Assembly: GCA_015179025.1 (NCBI GenBank)
Contig: WHUX01000391.1
Location: 1 to 33,645 of the forward strand
Direction of reading: 5' to 3'
Source of the DNA: Terfezia claveryi
Lineage: Eukaryota; Ascomycota; Pezizomycetes; Pezizales; Pezizaceae
DNA: 33,645 nucleotides
The notes under the pieces were generated by a model. That model saw only the letters and a list, made by a program, of their open reading frames with translations, ran no database searches and was not told the DNA's origin. Shown in pieces: positions 1-11,001 of this stretch. The position numbers and the translations under genes are program-made. Within the stretch, counting starts at the first letter, position 1. Every line of letters begins with the position of its first letter.

Positions 1-1
1 G

Positions 2-439
2 ATTGGGGAAGGGATCTGTGTACTACACAAGAGCATCTATGGCTTGTGTCAAGCAGCACGTATTTGGTATGAAGTAGTAGATACAGCGCTTACCAAACTA
101 GGTTTTAGACGCCTAGTCGCGGATCAGGCAGTCTGGATAAAAACCAAACCAGAATTTCAATGCATCATAGGACATGTTGATGACCTACTAACAGGGGGAA
201 AACAACAAAGAGTGAAGGAAACAAAAACTGAACTAGGGAAATGTTTCAAAATGAAGGATTTAGGACTGGCAAAACTGTTCATTGGACTTCACATTTCCTA
301 AGACCGGAAAAACAGGTCAATCTGTCTTGACCAAGCACACTACGCAAAGGAGATCCTCGAACTATATGGACTAAGTGACTGCAACTCAGTGACATTGCCT
401 TTCCAACCCGGAATACAACTACAAAAAACCAACAAAGGC
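2..439 (+). pseudogene. Ty1/Copia reverse transcriptase, 5' portion before the nested insertion
   Basis: This is part of the Copia-type reverse transcriptase (RVT_2 family). Frame 2 of the window reads KSIYGLCQAARIW, the hallmark of the Copia RT, then an HVDDLL variant of the catalytic YVDD box, then KMKDLG..KLFIGLHIS. A TAA stop at 299-301 breaks the frame, but recognisable RT sequence (YAKEILELYGL) continues past it to 439. There the Gypsy LTR begins. The frame resumes at 6702 without loss of sequence. The true start of the element lies upstream of the window. It is a decayed, non-functional copy. The family assignment is firm; the lesion is seen directly. Confidence 0.9.
435..439. repeat. 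Target-site duplication, left copy (AAGGC)
   Basis: Five bases AAGGC lie immediately outside the left LTR and recur at 6697-6701 outside the right LTR. Five-bp duplications are normal for Ty3/Gypsy integration. Both copies are exact. Confidence 0.9.
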
Positions 440-1008
440 TGTAACGACGGCTCTGGGGACAAGGCGACCAAGGGGTACGCCGGGGCAAGGGCAAGGCTAG
501 GACAACACACACATAGGAATGCTACGTGTGTGACCAGGGGAGGCTGTGACGGGAGGCAAGGGCAAGAGGCAAGAGGGCAGAGGGCAAGGGACACGAGATA
601 TGTAGAAGTAGTTTGCCACGTGTGTCAAGGGAGGCAGCTGGGCTGCAGAGACAAGGCGAGGCAAGGCAAGGACAGGAGGTTCACGGGGTGGGCAGCAGGG
701 CTATAGAGTCGAGGCTAGACAAGGAGGTGCACAAGGGAGATGCACCAACGTGGAGAGAAGCAAGGCCGTGTATTGGATATACAAGACGTTGGATGGGGAT
801 CCAACGATAGTACGAGGGACAGGCTCTATATATACATAACTCGGTCAGGGCAATGGGGGAAATAAGCTTCCCTATCTCGGAAGCCAAGGAAAAGGTAACG
901 ATAACAATAACCCATCACCTGTGATCGTAGGTGATGACAAAGACAACAATGGTAATAACCCGTCACCTGCGATTGCAGGTGATGATAACTGAACACATGG
1001 TTGTTACA
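440..1008 (-). repeat. Gypsy 3' LTR (left on + strand)
   Basis: About 569 bp, bounded by TGTAACGACGG on the left and TTGTTACA on the right, so it has TG...CA termini on either strand. It aligns end to end with 6127-6696. A TATATATA tract lies near 827-834. Two short palindromes lie near its right end. Confidence 0.93.
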
Positions 1009-1022
1009 CTATCCCCCCTTTA
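1009..1022 (-). other. Polypurine tract of the Gypsy element
   Basis: Read on the minus strand this is AAAGGGGGGATAG directly against the 3' LTR. That is the expected place and composition of the plus-strand primer for LTR retrotransposons. Its position fixes the element's orientation as minus. Confidence 0.8.
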
Positions 1023-1205
1023 GGCTGGAGCTCCAGTGACTAGGAGGCCTGGGCACGATAACCGGCAAAATCAACATAGAAGACAACAACAACGGTAGAA
1101 ACAAGAACCCTAACTCCAAACAACAATGAGAATGCAAAAGGTCTGACATCATTCAACTGGGTGAGGCTTCCTCGAGTATCGTTAGTGGAACAGGGTGACC
1201 AAGTC

Positions 1206-2726
1206 CTATGTGTTTTCCAAGTCTTCCCCAGGTTGCCAGGTAGTCTCCTCGTCCCCTAACCACTTGACCTTGTATTGCAGATGACCGTACCTCTTCCTTG
1301 AGTCCAATACCTCTTCGACCTCCCACTCCTCTTTACTCTCAATCACCACAGGAGGGGGAGGGAGGTGTTTCTGCCCTGGGAGGGGATCGTCAGCTGCTGG
1401 CTCAATTTCCGATACGTGTACAACTGGGTGGCGTTTGATGTCCTTGGGGAACTTCAATCGATAGGCATGAGTGCCCACAGCGGCCACCACCTCGAATGGA
1501 CCTAGGAACTTATGATCGAGTTTGTGAGATGGCCGTTCCGTTCGGAAGTGCCTGCTGGAGAGCCACACCTTATCTCCTGGCTGATACCTGGGGGCTGGCA
1601 ACCGTGATCCGTTGGCATACTCCGCTTGCCTTGCTTGAGCATATACCAGTTCAGCTCTTAGGGTGGAGTGCAGCTCAGCAATCTCTGTGGTGAACTCCTT
1701 AGCTGGGATGTTCTCCCTAGCCTTGTGCAGGGGTGCTAGGGAGTCCACGAAATGAGGGTGCCAGCTATAATTGGCCAGGAACGGGGAGGTTTTCAGAGTC
1801 TTCGAGAAATGGTTGTTAGCGGCGAACTCACAGGTTACCAGCAGCGAAACCCAGTTGTTTTGCTGGTAATTGACATATGCTCTCAGGTACTGCTCCATGA
1901 TCGCATTGATTCGCTCGGACTGACCATCTGTTTGGGGGTGATACATCGTGAAGAGGTGTACGTTGATTTCCGGAAGCTCGCAGAATACCTTCCAGAAGTC
2001 CGAGACGAATTGGGGGCCATGGTCCGAGACGACTGACTTGGGGAGACCATGGTAGTGGAATATATGGTTGAGGTAGAGGCCAGCGAGGTCCCGGGCTGAA
2101 CAGGTATCATGGCAAGATATAACATGCCTCATTTTGGTCAACCGATCCACTACCATCAAGATAGTGTTGAATCCCGAGTCTTCCGGCAATCCGGTGATGA
2201 AGTCCATAGTCAGGTGTTACCAGGATTGTTCTGGGACTTCCAGAGGCTTCAGGGTACCATAAGGAGCGTGGCGGGTGGGTTTGGCACGCTTGCAGACATG
2301 GCAATTCCGTATGTACTGCTCCACTTCCTTCCGTTGGTCAATCCACGTATGTTGCCTGAACAGCAACTCTAACATCTTAGCCACTCCAGGGTGACCCGCT
2401 GCCAGTATGCCGTAGTGTTTCTTGATCAATCGCAGGCATAGCTCATCGTCTGCAGGCACGTAGAGGCGGTCCAGGTAGTAAAGAAGGCCGTCCTGAGTTG
2501 TACATTCGGCCAGGGAAATCTTGGTATGGCGGTGCTGGCCAGAATCCACTGCGGCGATAATGTCTTTAGCCAGTGGGTCCTCCGTGTATACCCTTTTTAC
2601 CTGTTGTCGGAGATCACTTCCAGCATCTACATTAGCCTCGACATCCACGATCTCAGCTTCAGCCTCAGCCTCAGCCTCAGCCAGAACGTTGGCGGCCAGG
2701 TCAAGATTTTCCGGCTTCAGTACCAC
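1206..2726 (-). pseudogene. Gypsy integrase with C-terminal chromodomain
   Basis: Encodes the integrase end of the polyprotein, which inserts the element's cDNA into chromosomes. In order on the minus strand: an HHCC zinc-binding region (AAGHPGVAKML, then CHVCKRAK); the DDE core with D in MDFITGLP, D in VVSDHGPQF and E in HPQTDGQSERIN; a GPF-like segment (LGPFEVVAAVG); and a chromodomain (WEVEEVLDSR, then QYKVKWLG and TTWQPGEDL) ending at 1206. The chromodomain is expected to bind modified histones and steer integration to heterochromatin. A single in-frame TAA at 2217-2219 splits the gene just before the catalytic core. It is explained by a C-to-T change in a CAA codon. A glutamate/alanine repeat (AEAEAEAEAE) sits near 2656-2680. 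Confidence 0.92.
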
Positions 2727-2863
2727 CTGGTTCTGGTATTTTAGCCTTTCATCCCCCCCCTTAGGGAGATCTCTTGATCTCCTGGTCAGTGCGTCTGGTT
2801 TCCCACCAGCCTTTCCGGCTGATACTTGATCTTGAAGTTGAACCGAGATAAGAACTCTGACTA

Positions 2864-3910
<1,047 letters not shown>

Positions 3911-4527
3911 ACCCGCTGGGGAGGAGCTATTGCAAATGAAGCTCTTGTTGAGGTTTTCCTCCAAGTACTTTTTAGGGCTTCCAGCTCTACCCGGGACATT
4001 CCATAGAGGGGTCCATAAGGGGGGGTCTTGCCCTCTACCAGTGGAATTGTATGGTCATATGGTCGATAGGGGGCAAGCTTTTCTGCGCTTTTTCCGAAAA
4101 TAGGTCAATGAAATCGTGGTATTTATCTGGACCAGGGATTTCCACTCATCCTTAGACCTTGTCTTGTTAATCTCCAGATTGATCTCATAAATTGAGAGAG
4201 TATGCGCCTTGACTTATGCCTCCTGGTGAGATAAGTGAAGGCCCCTGCTCCGATAAAGTTAATATTCAGGGGTTTTGCGGGGGTGGGGGATATGGGGAAG
4301 CTAGGGGAACAGGGTTGTTAACATTGATGTGTGCGGCGGTTTGGTGTACTACCTGGGCAGGGTCCTCTACTGGGGGGGTAGTGCACATAACCCCTTAACG
4401 GCAGTTCGTGGGGACCGCAGTGCCTCTTGCAATACCTACTGTTGAAAGTCAAGGTGTAAGAGCCAAAGTTAACAGAGACATCATGCATTCGGAGCCAAGG
4501 AATCCCCAGAACAATGGGTATTTGAGC

Positions 4528-4821
4528 TTAGTCACAAACATCGGTAGACTCTCCAATGGTCCCCAATGGCACTGGGTAGGCAGGCAAGATCGGTGATAGC
4601 CCAGAAGAGATAGGGTGGCCATCAATAATATTGAGAAGGCGGGGGGTCTGGAGTTTGACTGTTGGTATAGAGTTTTTACTGATGAAGGTCTGATCAATGA
4701 AGGCTATCCCCGAAGCACCACAATCTATAAGAGCTAATGTTACCACTATTTTACCATTGAATTTAATAGTTATTGGTACTACAAAATGCTCACTAAACAA
4801 GCGAGATTCATCGACGGACAT
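4528..4821 (-). pseudogene. Gypsy aspartic protease
   Basis: The minus-strand translation contains ALIDCGASGIAFID, a variant of the retropepsin active-site box (normally D-S/T-G-A). It is preceded by a hydrophobic strand (KIVVTLAL) and followed by a flap-like stretch. The protease would process the polyprotein. It sits between gag and RT as expected. Cys in place of Ser/Thr in the box is also found in fungal chromoviruses and need not be a lesion. Flanking frames are broken, so it is a relic. Confidence 0.8.
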
Positions 4822-4869
4822 AGGTGCGGGTAGAGAAAACGCAGATAAAGATAAATGACTCTGGGCAGG

Positions 4870-6087
4870 TCCCTTGCTAGTGTCAGTAACTAGGCAAGGG
4901 ACTCCCCTTTTCCCAACTCTTTACCAACTTCTTCGATCCGTGATTCGGATATAGCGTGGGCGGCCAAGGAGTGGTTCTTGCGGAGGGGACATGCTACAAT
5001 GAAGTGGTCTCCCTTACCGCAGGCGATGCATAGCCCATTGTTGCGGCAGCGATCCCTTTCCCCCTAAGTGAGCTGAGGTCTTCCCGAAGATAGGTCCATT
5101 GGGGTGGTTCCCCCAGCTACCATGGAAGGGTGTGCTACCTTAACTGGGTTAGGTTGATTCTGGGGGTGGGGTTGCGATAGGTTCTGGGGGTGCTGATTCT
5201 GGAGGCGGGGTTGCGATGGGTTCTGGGGGGGATGGATCCGGGCCTATTGCATCCCCAACCTGGCCGTCCTTTGTTCCACCTGTGAGGCCAGGTCAATGAG
5301 CTCCTCAAGAGTTTTGGCTGGAGACAGAATAAGGTGCTTTTTGATCTCGATACTAAGGCCCTCTTCGAACTGTTCCAGTTTTACCTGGTCGTTCCATGGT
5401 ACCTCTGCCGCTAGCCTCGAGAATTCGGCTACATATGTTGAGAGGTCATTGCCTCATTGTCTTAGGGCCCGAAGGGCTCTGGTTGCTGTTCCTGCTGGGT
5501 CTGGATCTCCAAATGCCCGATCGAGGATAGTGAATAGTGCAGGAATGTCTGCTAGTTTGATACCCGAGTCTTGGACATATGGTTGGACTTGATCCAAGGC
5601 TTTATTCTCCAGTAGGCTGTATACGTAGGCCAAGCAGTGTTAGACGGTGGGGAACTTTACAGCATCTCCATTTAGCTTGATATTGATTGAATTTTTCCAA
5701 GGTTTGAGGCGGGACCTTTTGCCCTTGAATTTCGGTGGAGTGGGGAGGTCCTGTGTTTTGGGGCCTGAGGTGCCTGATTCCTAGGGTTTATGGTGTCCAG
5801 GGCCCTGGTCAGGGTTTGGACAGTCCTCTTTTCATTAGCCAAGTCCTTTGGCAGGATGTAAGGTCCTCTGTAAGTATTGTGATTTCGTCTTTGGCTCTGG
5901 CCAGTTTCTATTGGGCTTCACGCATGGCTGCTTCTAGTTGCAAACCCATGGTGTCCGCTGCGAGGTAAATGTCGATGATGGTATTGTGATAGTTGTCGAA
6001 GTCGGTCTGATTTTTTAGGATTGGCAGTGCTTGCCAGGCTTGGAACCTAGCTCCTGGGAGCGTAGGAGTGGTTTCTTGAGTTGCCAT
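4870..6087 (-). pseudogene. Gypsy gag with CCHC zinc knuckle, decayed
   Basis: The gag reading starts at an ATG at 6087 (minus strand), about 40 bases inside the 5' LTR, with MATQETTPTLPGARFQ. Fragments of the retrotransposon gag domain follow (LSTYVAEFSRLAAEVPW, then KLEQFEEGLSIEIKKHL, near 5450-5330). A CX2CX4HX4C zinc knuckle (CIACGKGDHFIVAC) lies at 4989-5032. Several stops and frame changes interrupt the gene, for example a stop near 5457. The product would be the structural shell protein that binds element RNA. Confidence 0.85.
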
Positions 6088-6514
6088 AATGTGGACGTAC
6101 CAGTTGGTCAGGGCGATCCAACGTAGTGTAACGACGGCTCTGGAGGCAAGGCGACCAAGGAGTACACCGGAGCAAGGGCAAGGCTAGGACAATACACACG
6201 TAGGAACGCTACGTATGTGACCAGGGGGAGGCTATGACGGGAGGCAAGGGCAAGAGGAAAGAGGGGCAGAGGGCAAGGGACACGAGACACACGGAAGCAG
6301 TTTGCCGCGTGTGTCAAGGGAGGTAGCTGGGCTGCAGAGACAAGGTGAGGTAAGGCAAGGACAGGAGGTTCGCGGGTGGGCAGTAGGGCTGCAGAGTCGA
6401 GGTGAGACAAGGAGGTGCACAAGGGAGATGCACCAACGTGGAGAGAAGCAAGGCCCTATATTGGATATACAAGACATTGGATGGGGATCCAATGACAGTA
6501 TGAGGGACAGGCTC

Positions 6515-6522
6515 TATATATA
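6515..6522 (-). promoter_or_regulatory. TATA-like tract in the Gypsy 5' LTR
   Basis: TATATATA within the 5' LTR, followed on the minus strand by GAGCCTGTCC. The tract is conserved in the other LTR. Position inside the LTR and orientation fit a U3 promoter element. This is inference from position and sequence only. Confidence 0.45.
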
Positions 6523-6602
6523 CATAACTCGGTTAGGGCAATAGGGGAAATAAGCTTCCCTATCTCGGAAGCTAAGGAAAAGGTAATGATAACAATAATC
6601 CA

Positions 6603-6670
6603 TCACCTGCGATCACAGGTGATGACAAAGACAACAATGGTAATAACCCGTCACCTGCGATCGCAGGTGA
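6603..6670. repeat. Pair of 20-bp palindromes in the LTR
   Basis: TCACCTGCGATCGCAGGTGA at 6651-6670 is a perfect 20-bp palindrome. A near-perfect copy lies at 6603-6622, 48 bp away. The left LTR carries both, eroded by transitions. On the minus strand they sit at the upstream end of U3, where transcription-factor sites usually lie. Confidence 0.75.
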
Positions 6671-6696
6671 TGACAACTGAACATATGATTGTTATA

Positions 6697-6701
6697 AAGG
6701 C
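6697..6701. repeat. Target-site duplication, right copy (AAGGC)
   Basis: Exact match to 435-439. The Copia reading frame continues through it once the Gypsy element is ignored. Confidence 0.9.
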
Positions 6702-7389
6702 AATCAACTTACCCTAGGTGAAACAAAACTATATCAGGTAATGGTAGGATCTTTGGGCTACATTATGAACTGCACTTGACCTGATTTGGCATATGCAGTT
6801 GGGAAAGTAGCCCAGTATGCCTCGAACCCTTCACACACTCACATGGCTGCAGTTAAGCACATCTTCAGATATCTTAGGGGAACACTCAATACCTCACTAT
6901 GCATTCAAGGTTCTGACAAGAACAACCATATGATAGCTTATTTTGACTAATCTTGGGCAGATGACATCAATGACTGACGATCTACGTACGGATACACCGT
7001 GTTGTATGGGGGATCAGCGATAATCTGGAAATCAAAGAAGCACAAGTCGATCAGCCTTTCAACAATGGATGCTGAATACTTAGCAGCTACTGAAACAACC
7101 AGAGATATTTGTTGGATAAGAAATGTGTTTACAGATGCGGAACTCCAATTACCGGTACCAATTGAGCTAAGAGGCAATAATATCAACACCAATGCATTAG
7201 CAAATGGCACAACAACGAACAACCGTATACGGCATATCGACATCCATCACAGATTCGTGATAGAAAAAGCAAAAGAAAGCCTCATTAAAGTAATATAGGT
7301 CTCCACGGAATTACAAACAGCAGACACCTTTACAAAACCCATATCACGAGATATCTTCCTCAAACATGCAAAAACCCTAGGACTTTGAT
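6702..7389 (+). pseudogene. Ty1/Copia RT end and RNase H, 3' portion
   Basis: Continuation of the split Copia polyprotein. It shows the RT/RNase H linker (VGSLGYIMN, LAYAVGKVAQYASNPSHTHM, AVKHIFRYLRGTLN), then the Copia RNase H: the RSTYGYTVLYGGSAIIW segment, STMDAEYLAATE, IRHIDIHHRFV, and the terminal ADTFTKPI motif. In-frame stops (TGA within the conserved PDLAYAV segment, TAG or TGA near 6949 and 6975, TAG near 7297) make it non-functional. Coding similarity stops at about 7389, which is close to the normal end of a Copia polyprotein. Confidence 0.9.
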
Positions 7390-7547
7390 TTGAAGAGTAT
7401 CAATGTTTTTTCTGCCTATCTACATTTGCAAGCAATAACAACTTGCACAAACACATATGCATTGTACACACACAAGGTATTTATTTTTCTGTGGACCCAA
7501 TTTCTCTTGCATTTTCTTATTATATATTTATCTAAAAAAAAAAAAAA

Positions 7548-7698
7548 ACTTCTGCACTCGTGCCTGACTTCTGAATAAACTTCTGCATTCATGCTTGACT
7601 TCTGAACAAACTTCTACATTTGTGCCTGACTTCTGAACAAACTTCTGCATTTATGCCTGACTTCTAAATAAACTTCTGCACTGACTTCCTAAAAAAAA
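7548..7698 (+). repeat. 31-bp tandem repeat, about 4.8 copies
   Basis: Units start at 7548, 7579, 7610 and 7641, with a shortened fifth from 7672. Each contains ACTTCTGCATTNRTGCCTGA. Copies differ by a few substitutions. Poly-A tracts flank the array at both ends. Confidence 0.85.
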
Positions 7699-7851
7699 AA
7701 AAAAAAAATTCTGCATTTGTGTCAATAACTGCTCACTTTTATCATTACTTACAAGTCTGAGTACAGATCCCCAAATCAAAAAGATATGCATTTGACATCA
7801 ATACACCAACATTTCCTCTTTTCTCTCCTCTTTCATAATCAGCCATTTTTG

Positions 7852-7985
7852 TTCTGTCAATCAGCCCACTTTCTCTTACTTATATAGTTAGCTACGTTGT
7901 TCCGTTTTATTCTGTCAATCAACTCACTTTCTCTTACTTATATATTAGCCACGTTGTTTTGTCAACCAGCTCACTTTTTTACCAT
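7852..7985 (+). repeat. Imperfect tandem repeat of about 50-58 bp, three copies
   Basis: TTCTGTCAATCA, CTCACTTTCTCTTACTTATA and CACGTTGTT recur from 7852, 7910 and about 7957. The third unit is truncated. Confidence 0.7.
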
Positions 7986-8344
7986 TAATTATTCCGTCCC
8001 TCCTTTAGCTTAGAAGACTATATAATCATTACGGCAGCAGCATGTTTTTCCTTTTCCTGATTGGCTTCATTTCATTTCATTTCAGACTGTTTCACGATAG
8101 GCTGTCACTATGGTAGTAATAATGGGGGAGGTAAAAGCATGGTAGTAGTGTTGGGGGAAGGTGAAGGATCCAGTGACAACACTACTACTCCCAGATTAGG
8201 TCATTAGAACATCATTGCTAGCGGACCCATAAGGTTGAAACCTGGGGATCCAAGAAACCTCTTCTCTTTCTTCTTCTTGAGACAAGGAATATATCGATAG
8301 GATCATCACACTTCAGACCTTCTAATGCAACACTGAAGCCGTAT

Positions 8345-8370
8345 TATGTAGCCCAGCACGGGGACTCATG
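8345..8370 (+). repeat. 26-bp direct repeat upstream of the HNH gene
   Basis: Begins TATGTAGCCCAGC and ends GACTCATG. It recurs with about four differences at 9555-9580, so the intact HNH gene lies between the two copies. It could be a remnant of an insertion or recombination event. Confidence 0.65.
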
Positions 8371-8487
8371 TGACGACCGGGGGAGTATGTGCCAAGTCTG
8401 CAGGCCAAGCCCGCAGCTACCCCACGTGAGTCAAGTGCCGTTCACTCTTTACGAATGAGCAACCGGATACAAATCAGCACAGTGGTG

Positions 8488-9458
8488 ATGGCTGCAAATC
8501 GCTCTGCAGGGAGAGATGTCCAACTCTACGATGCCAACGATCCTACTACAGTCCTTGGAGGTCTTATCTTAACAAATGGTGTAACAAATGTAAACTTTTA
8601 TTCGATGATAGAAGTGTTCTTGTTGTTTGGTAGCGAGTATGTTTTGCGACATGAAGATGGTACAGAGCTACAAAGGAATGATCAGGCCCTTCGTCGAGGA
8701 AGTTATTTCATTGTTACAGATGGTAGGTATTTCCTTGTTATTCTTACGGTTGAGCTAGTGTTAAATTGATAGCCAGGTACGGTTACCGTAATTAATGAGC
8801 CCTGGTTAGTCCGGACGATTTCGGTGGGCAGTGGTACGAGGGTGGCAGAGTTTCGCGAGGCTGTTCGGCAGAGAGATAGACGGTGTGTGATTACAGGGGA
8901 GAGGATAGTCAGTGCTCGAGGTTCATGGACTGGTTTTGAAGCTGCACATATTTTTCCGTTGGCACATGAGGGTAATTGGAAAGAACATAACTTTGGGCAT
9001 TGGATTAGTATTCATCCGAGTACTGGAGGGTCAATCAACTCGGTGCAAAATGGTTTATTATTGAGGGCGGATGTTCATAATCTGTTTGACAGTTATGACG
9101 TATCAATTAACCCGGATGTAAGTTTATATTTGTTTTTGTTGGGACAATGGTTGTTATTTTGAAGTGCTATGCTAATACTTGGTTATCATAGGACAATTAT
9201 AAGGTTGTTTGCTTCGATACGGACAGCAAGGGTATCGCCGGGAACTACATTGAGTTTGGTAATGATGAGCGTCGGCCAGTTGATCAGCTTTTACGTTGGC
9301 ATTTCAGACAGGCGGTATTCGCTAACATGAGGGGAGCTGGTGCACCTGTGTTTGAGTGTGATTTTCCACCAGGTTCGGATATGATGGGTGAAATAAGGAA
9401 TGGTCCTATGGCCGCGGAGCGCATGGAGTTTGAAATGTGTAGTAGGTTGGCTGTTTAA
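8488..9458 (+). CDS. HNH endonuclease-domain protein (HNH_2 type), three exons
   Basis: Predicted HNH_2-family (PF13391-like) nuclease of fungi. Exons 8488-8722, 8777-9117 and 9192-9458 give about 280 residues. Introns are 54 bp (GTAGGT...CCAG) and 74 bp (GTAAGT...ATAG), and all joints keep the frame. The N-terminal part (GRDVQLYDANDPTTVLGG) precedes the nuclease core: AAHIFPLAHEGNW (first His), SVQNGLLL (Asn) and RADVHNLFDSYDV (last His). A C-terminal segment (DNYKVVCFDTD) follows, as is usual for this family. I prefer the ATG at 8488 because the alternative in-frame ATG at 8455 is not conserved in the paralogue at 11760-12486. No lesion is visible. The biological role of these fungal nucleases is not established; metal-dependent DNA cleavage is the inference from the HNH motif. 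Confidence 0.85.
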
Positions 9459-9554
9459 GTTTTGTGAATTGAGGATTCTTTGTGTTGTACATGATAAGAT
9501 GGTATCGTGAGAATTAGATAGTAAAAGTTTTAATTTTTTTTTGTTGTAGTGGCA

Positions 9555-9580
9555 TATGTAGCCCAGCGGGGCGACTCATG
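9555..9580 (+). repeat. 26-bp direct repeat downstream of the HNH gene
   Basis: Second copy of the repeat at 8345-8370, starting about 100 bp after the HNH stop codon. Confidence 0.65.
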
Positions 9581-10091
9581 GAGCTCACATTTATGTGGAG
9601 CACTAGGTCATAATAGGTAACTGCTGGCATCTTGTCGTGGGAATCATATAGGCAGATTCCTGCCCTTTTTAACCAAAGCCGACACATGCAAGTTCGTACC
9701 CCACTTGTTTACTAAATTCGCATAACGTCAATCCTACTCACTCCGTTCGTAGCATAAATCACACTAATAATCACTCATTAATTCACTACGTACCACTCTA
9801 CCGACTCGGTTTAACTCAAAGATCGGACTATTGGGCTATTCACCTTTCCACGGATACCGGCCCAGATCAGCCATCCAGAATTTTGTGTTACCAACGGAGG
9901 CCTGGAGGTATGAGGACAAAGCTGGTAGCATACCTCAGGAATGAGAAATTGGATTAGATTAGACACCTAGCAATTGAAGATCTTGGAACACCGAGTCGAA
10001 CGATCAAGCTAAGCTCATGGACCACCATAACCTTTACGTAGTCTGGTAACCATTTAATTATCTTTGACGGGTCTGATCGAGACTACATTAC
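9581..10091. other. Intergenic sequence without a recognisable gene
   Basis: No coding signal seen. It contains AGGTAACTGCTGGCA near 9616, shared with the sequence near 14566, and TAGTCTGGT at 10039-10047, the core of the motif that forms the array at 14461-15259. It is probably decayed repeat sequence. Confidence 0.4.
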
Positions 10092-10342
10092 CTTGTTGAG
10101 GATTTAATCCTGTTCCAGAACTACGCTAAGAGGCATAAACCTGGAAGTCCAAGGGAGGATAGATGGAAGGGGCCGGCTCGAATCACTTATATCACGTCAA
10201 AGGGGAAAATCGACTTCCAAACTACAAATAGGACGGCGATCCATAAGGGTTGGCATACAGACCGAGTGAAGCCGTTCATTCTGTGGGTGGAGGCGGAAAA
10301 GGCAATTTCCTCATCTCCTCTCTCTAATGTGTTGTTAATTTG
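10092..10342 (+). pseudogene. C-terminal end of a second Gypsy-type integrase (GPY/F-like module)
   Basis: An open frame ending at a TGA at 10340-10342 reads LVEDLILFQNYAKRHKPGS, then REDRWKGPARITYITSKGK, then HKGWHTDRVKPFI. Lys-Gly-Pro followed by an HxDRVKPF block is the pattern of the GPY/F module at the end of many Ty3/Gypsy integrases. It differs from the chromovirus at 1206 and has no chromodomain, so it is another lineage. Everything upstream of 10092 is lost or unrecognisable. The LTR at 10411 follows at the expected distance. Confidence 0.65.
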
Positions 10343-10410
10343 ATATAATAGCTGTTGTTGTTACGGGATGGTCAGGCGAGACTACGGTCAGGAGGATTCC
10401 TAAACATTGG

Positions 10411-10801
10411 TGTTACGGTGCCAACCAGTTACGGTAGTCTGGTTGGCACACCTTAGTCTAGATCTAGCTCGATCAGACCCTCGTAGGGCAACACCCTTCA
10501 CAGGACGATAAGAGCTAGATAAGATAGCAGTTACACAATTGATTAGATAACTTAGCTTAGCTTAGTCAGGCCTACGAGGAGGTGCTATAAAAGCCTTTTA
10601 GTGGAAGAGACCTGAGAGAGACATCATCATCGACATCGAAAAAGACATCAATCGAGCGAGACAGAGAAAAGAGTCATACCGGGCATACACATATACCGAG
10701 CACCGTGAAATAGGACTGTACGCCGACAAGCAACCAGCCAAAGACAAGCCCTTATTCTTCCGTGCGGGTTTTGAGTCTTAAAAGTCGCATCTACTGTAAC
10801 A
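10411..10801 (+). repeat. LTR of the second Gypsy lineage
   Basis: 391 bp bounded by the inverted hexamers TGTTAC and GTAACA. It lies between an integrase end and a gag-like ORF, both on the + strand. It opens with an 11-bp perfect inverted repeat (10418-10428 and 10439-10449, GTGCCAACCAG) containing the array motif TAGTCTGGTTGGCAC. A TATAAAA lies at 10586-10592. No second full copy is in the window, so the boundaries rest on termini and context. Confidence 0.6.
10586..10592 (+). promoter_or_regulatory. TATA box in the second LTR
   Basis: TATAAAA within the LTR, reading toward the gag-like ORF. It is a canonical TATA element in a plausible U3 position. Confidence 0.5.
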
Positions 10802-11001
10802 ATCATTTCTTAATTTTCTTCTATTTACACCTTGAGCTCACTGTATGTATACATGTATACATGTACATGTCCTGAATATAACGTTCTTCATTTGTTCTAA
10901 CTATTGGTGCCAAGCCAATCACACCACAGTGGCACCCATCCCGTGTTTCGAAGTTGATCAAGTCTTTGTTTCTATCTCGACCAGTTCCCAAGAACGTGAG
11001 C

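Larger units (their letters stand above)
6127..6696 (-). repeat. Gypsy 5' LTR (right on + strand)
   Basis: About 570 bp, the partner of 440-1008. It begins TGTAACGACGG and ends TTGTTATA, the last dinucleotide pair having changed from CA to TA by a transition. It would carry the element's promoter reading leftward. Confidence 0.93.
7390..8340 (+). other. Region downstream of Copia coding, possible 3' LTR
   Basis: No gene recognised. The stretch is AT- and pyrimidine-rich, with two poly-A tracts and tandem repeats (separate entries). A TATA-like TATATAATC lies near 8019. Its position right after the Copia stop suggests it includes the element's 3' LTR, for example from about 7402. The 5' LTR lies outside the window, so this cannot be tested here. 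Confidence 0.35.

Noticed and set aside
389..887. ORFs on both strands inside the left LTR
   Set aside because: They lie wholly in LTR sequence and match no known product. The same occurs in the right LTR.
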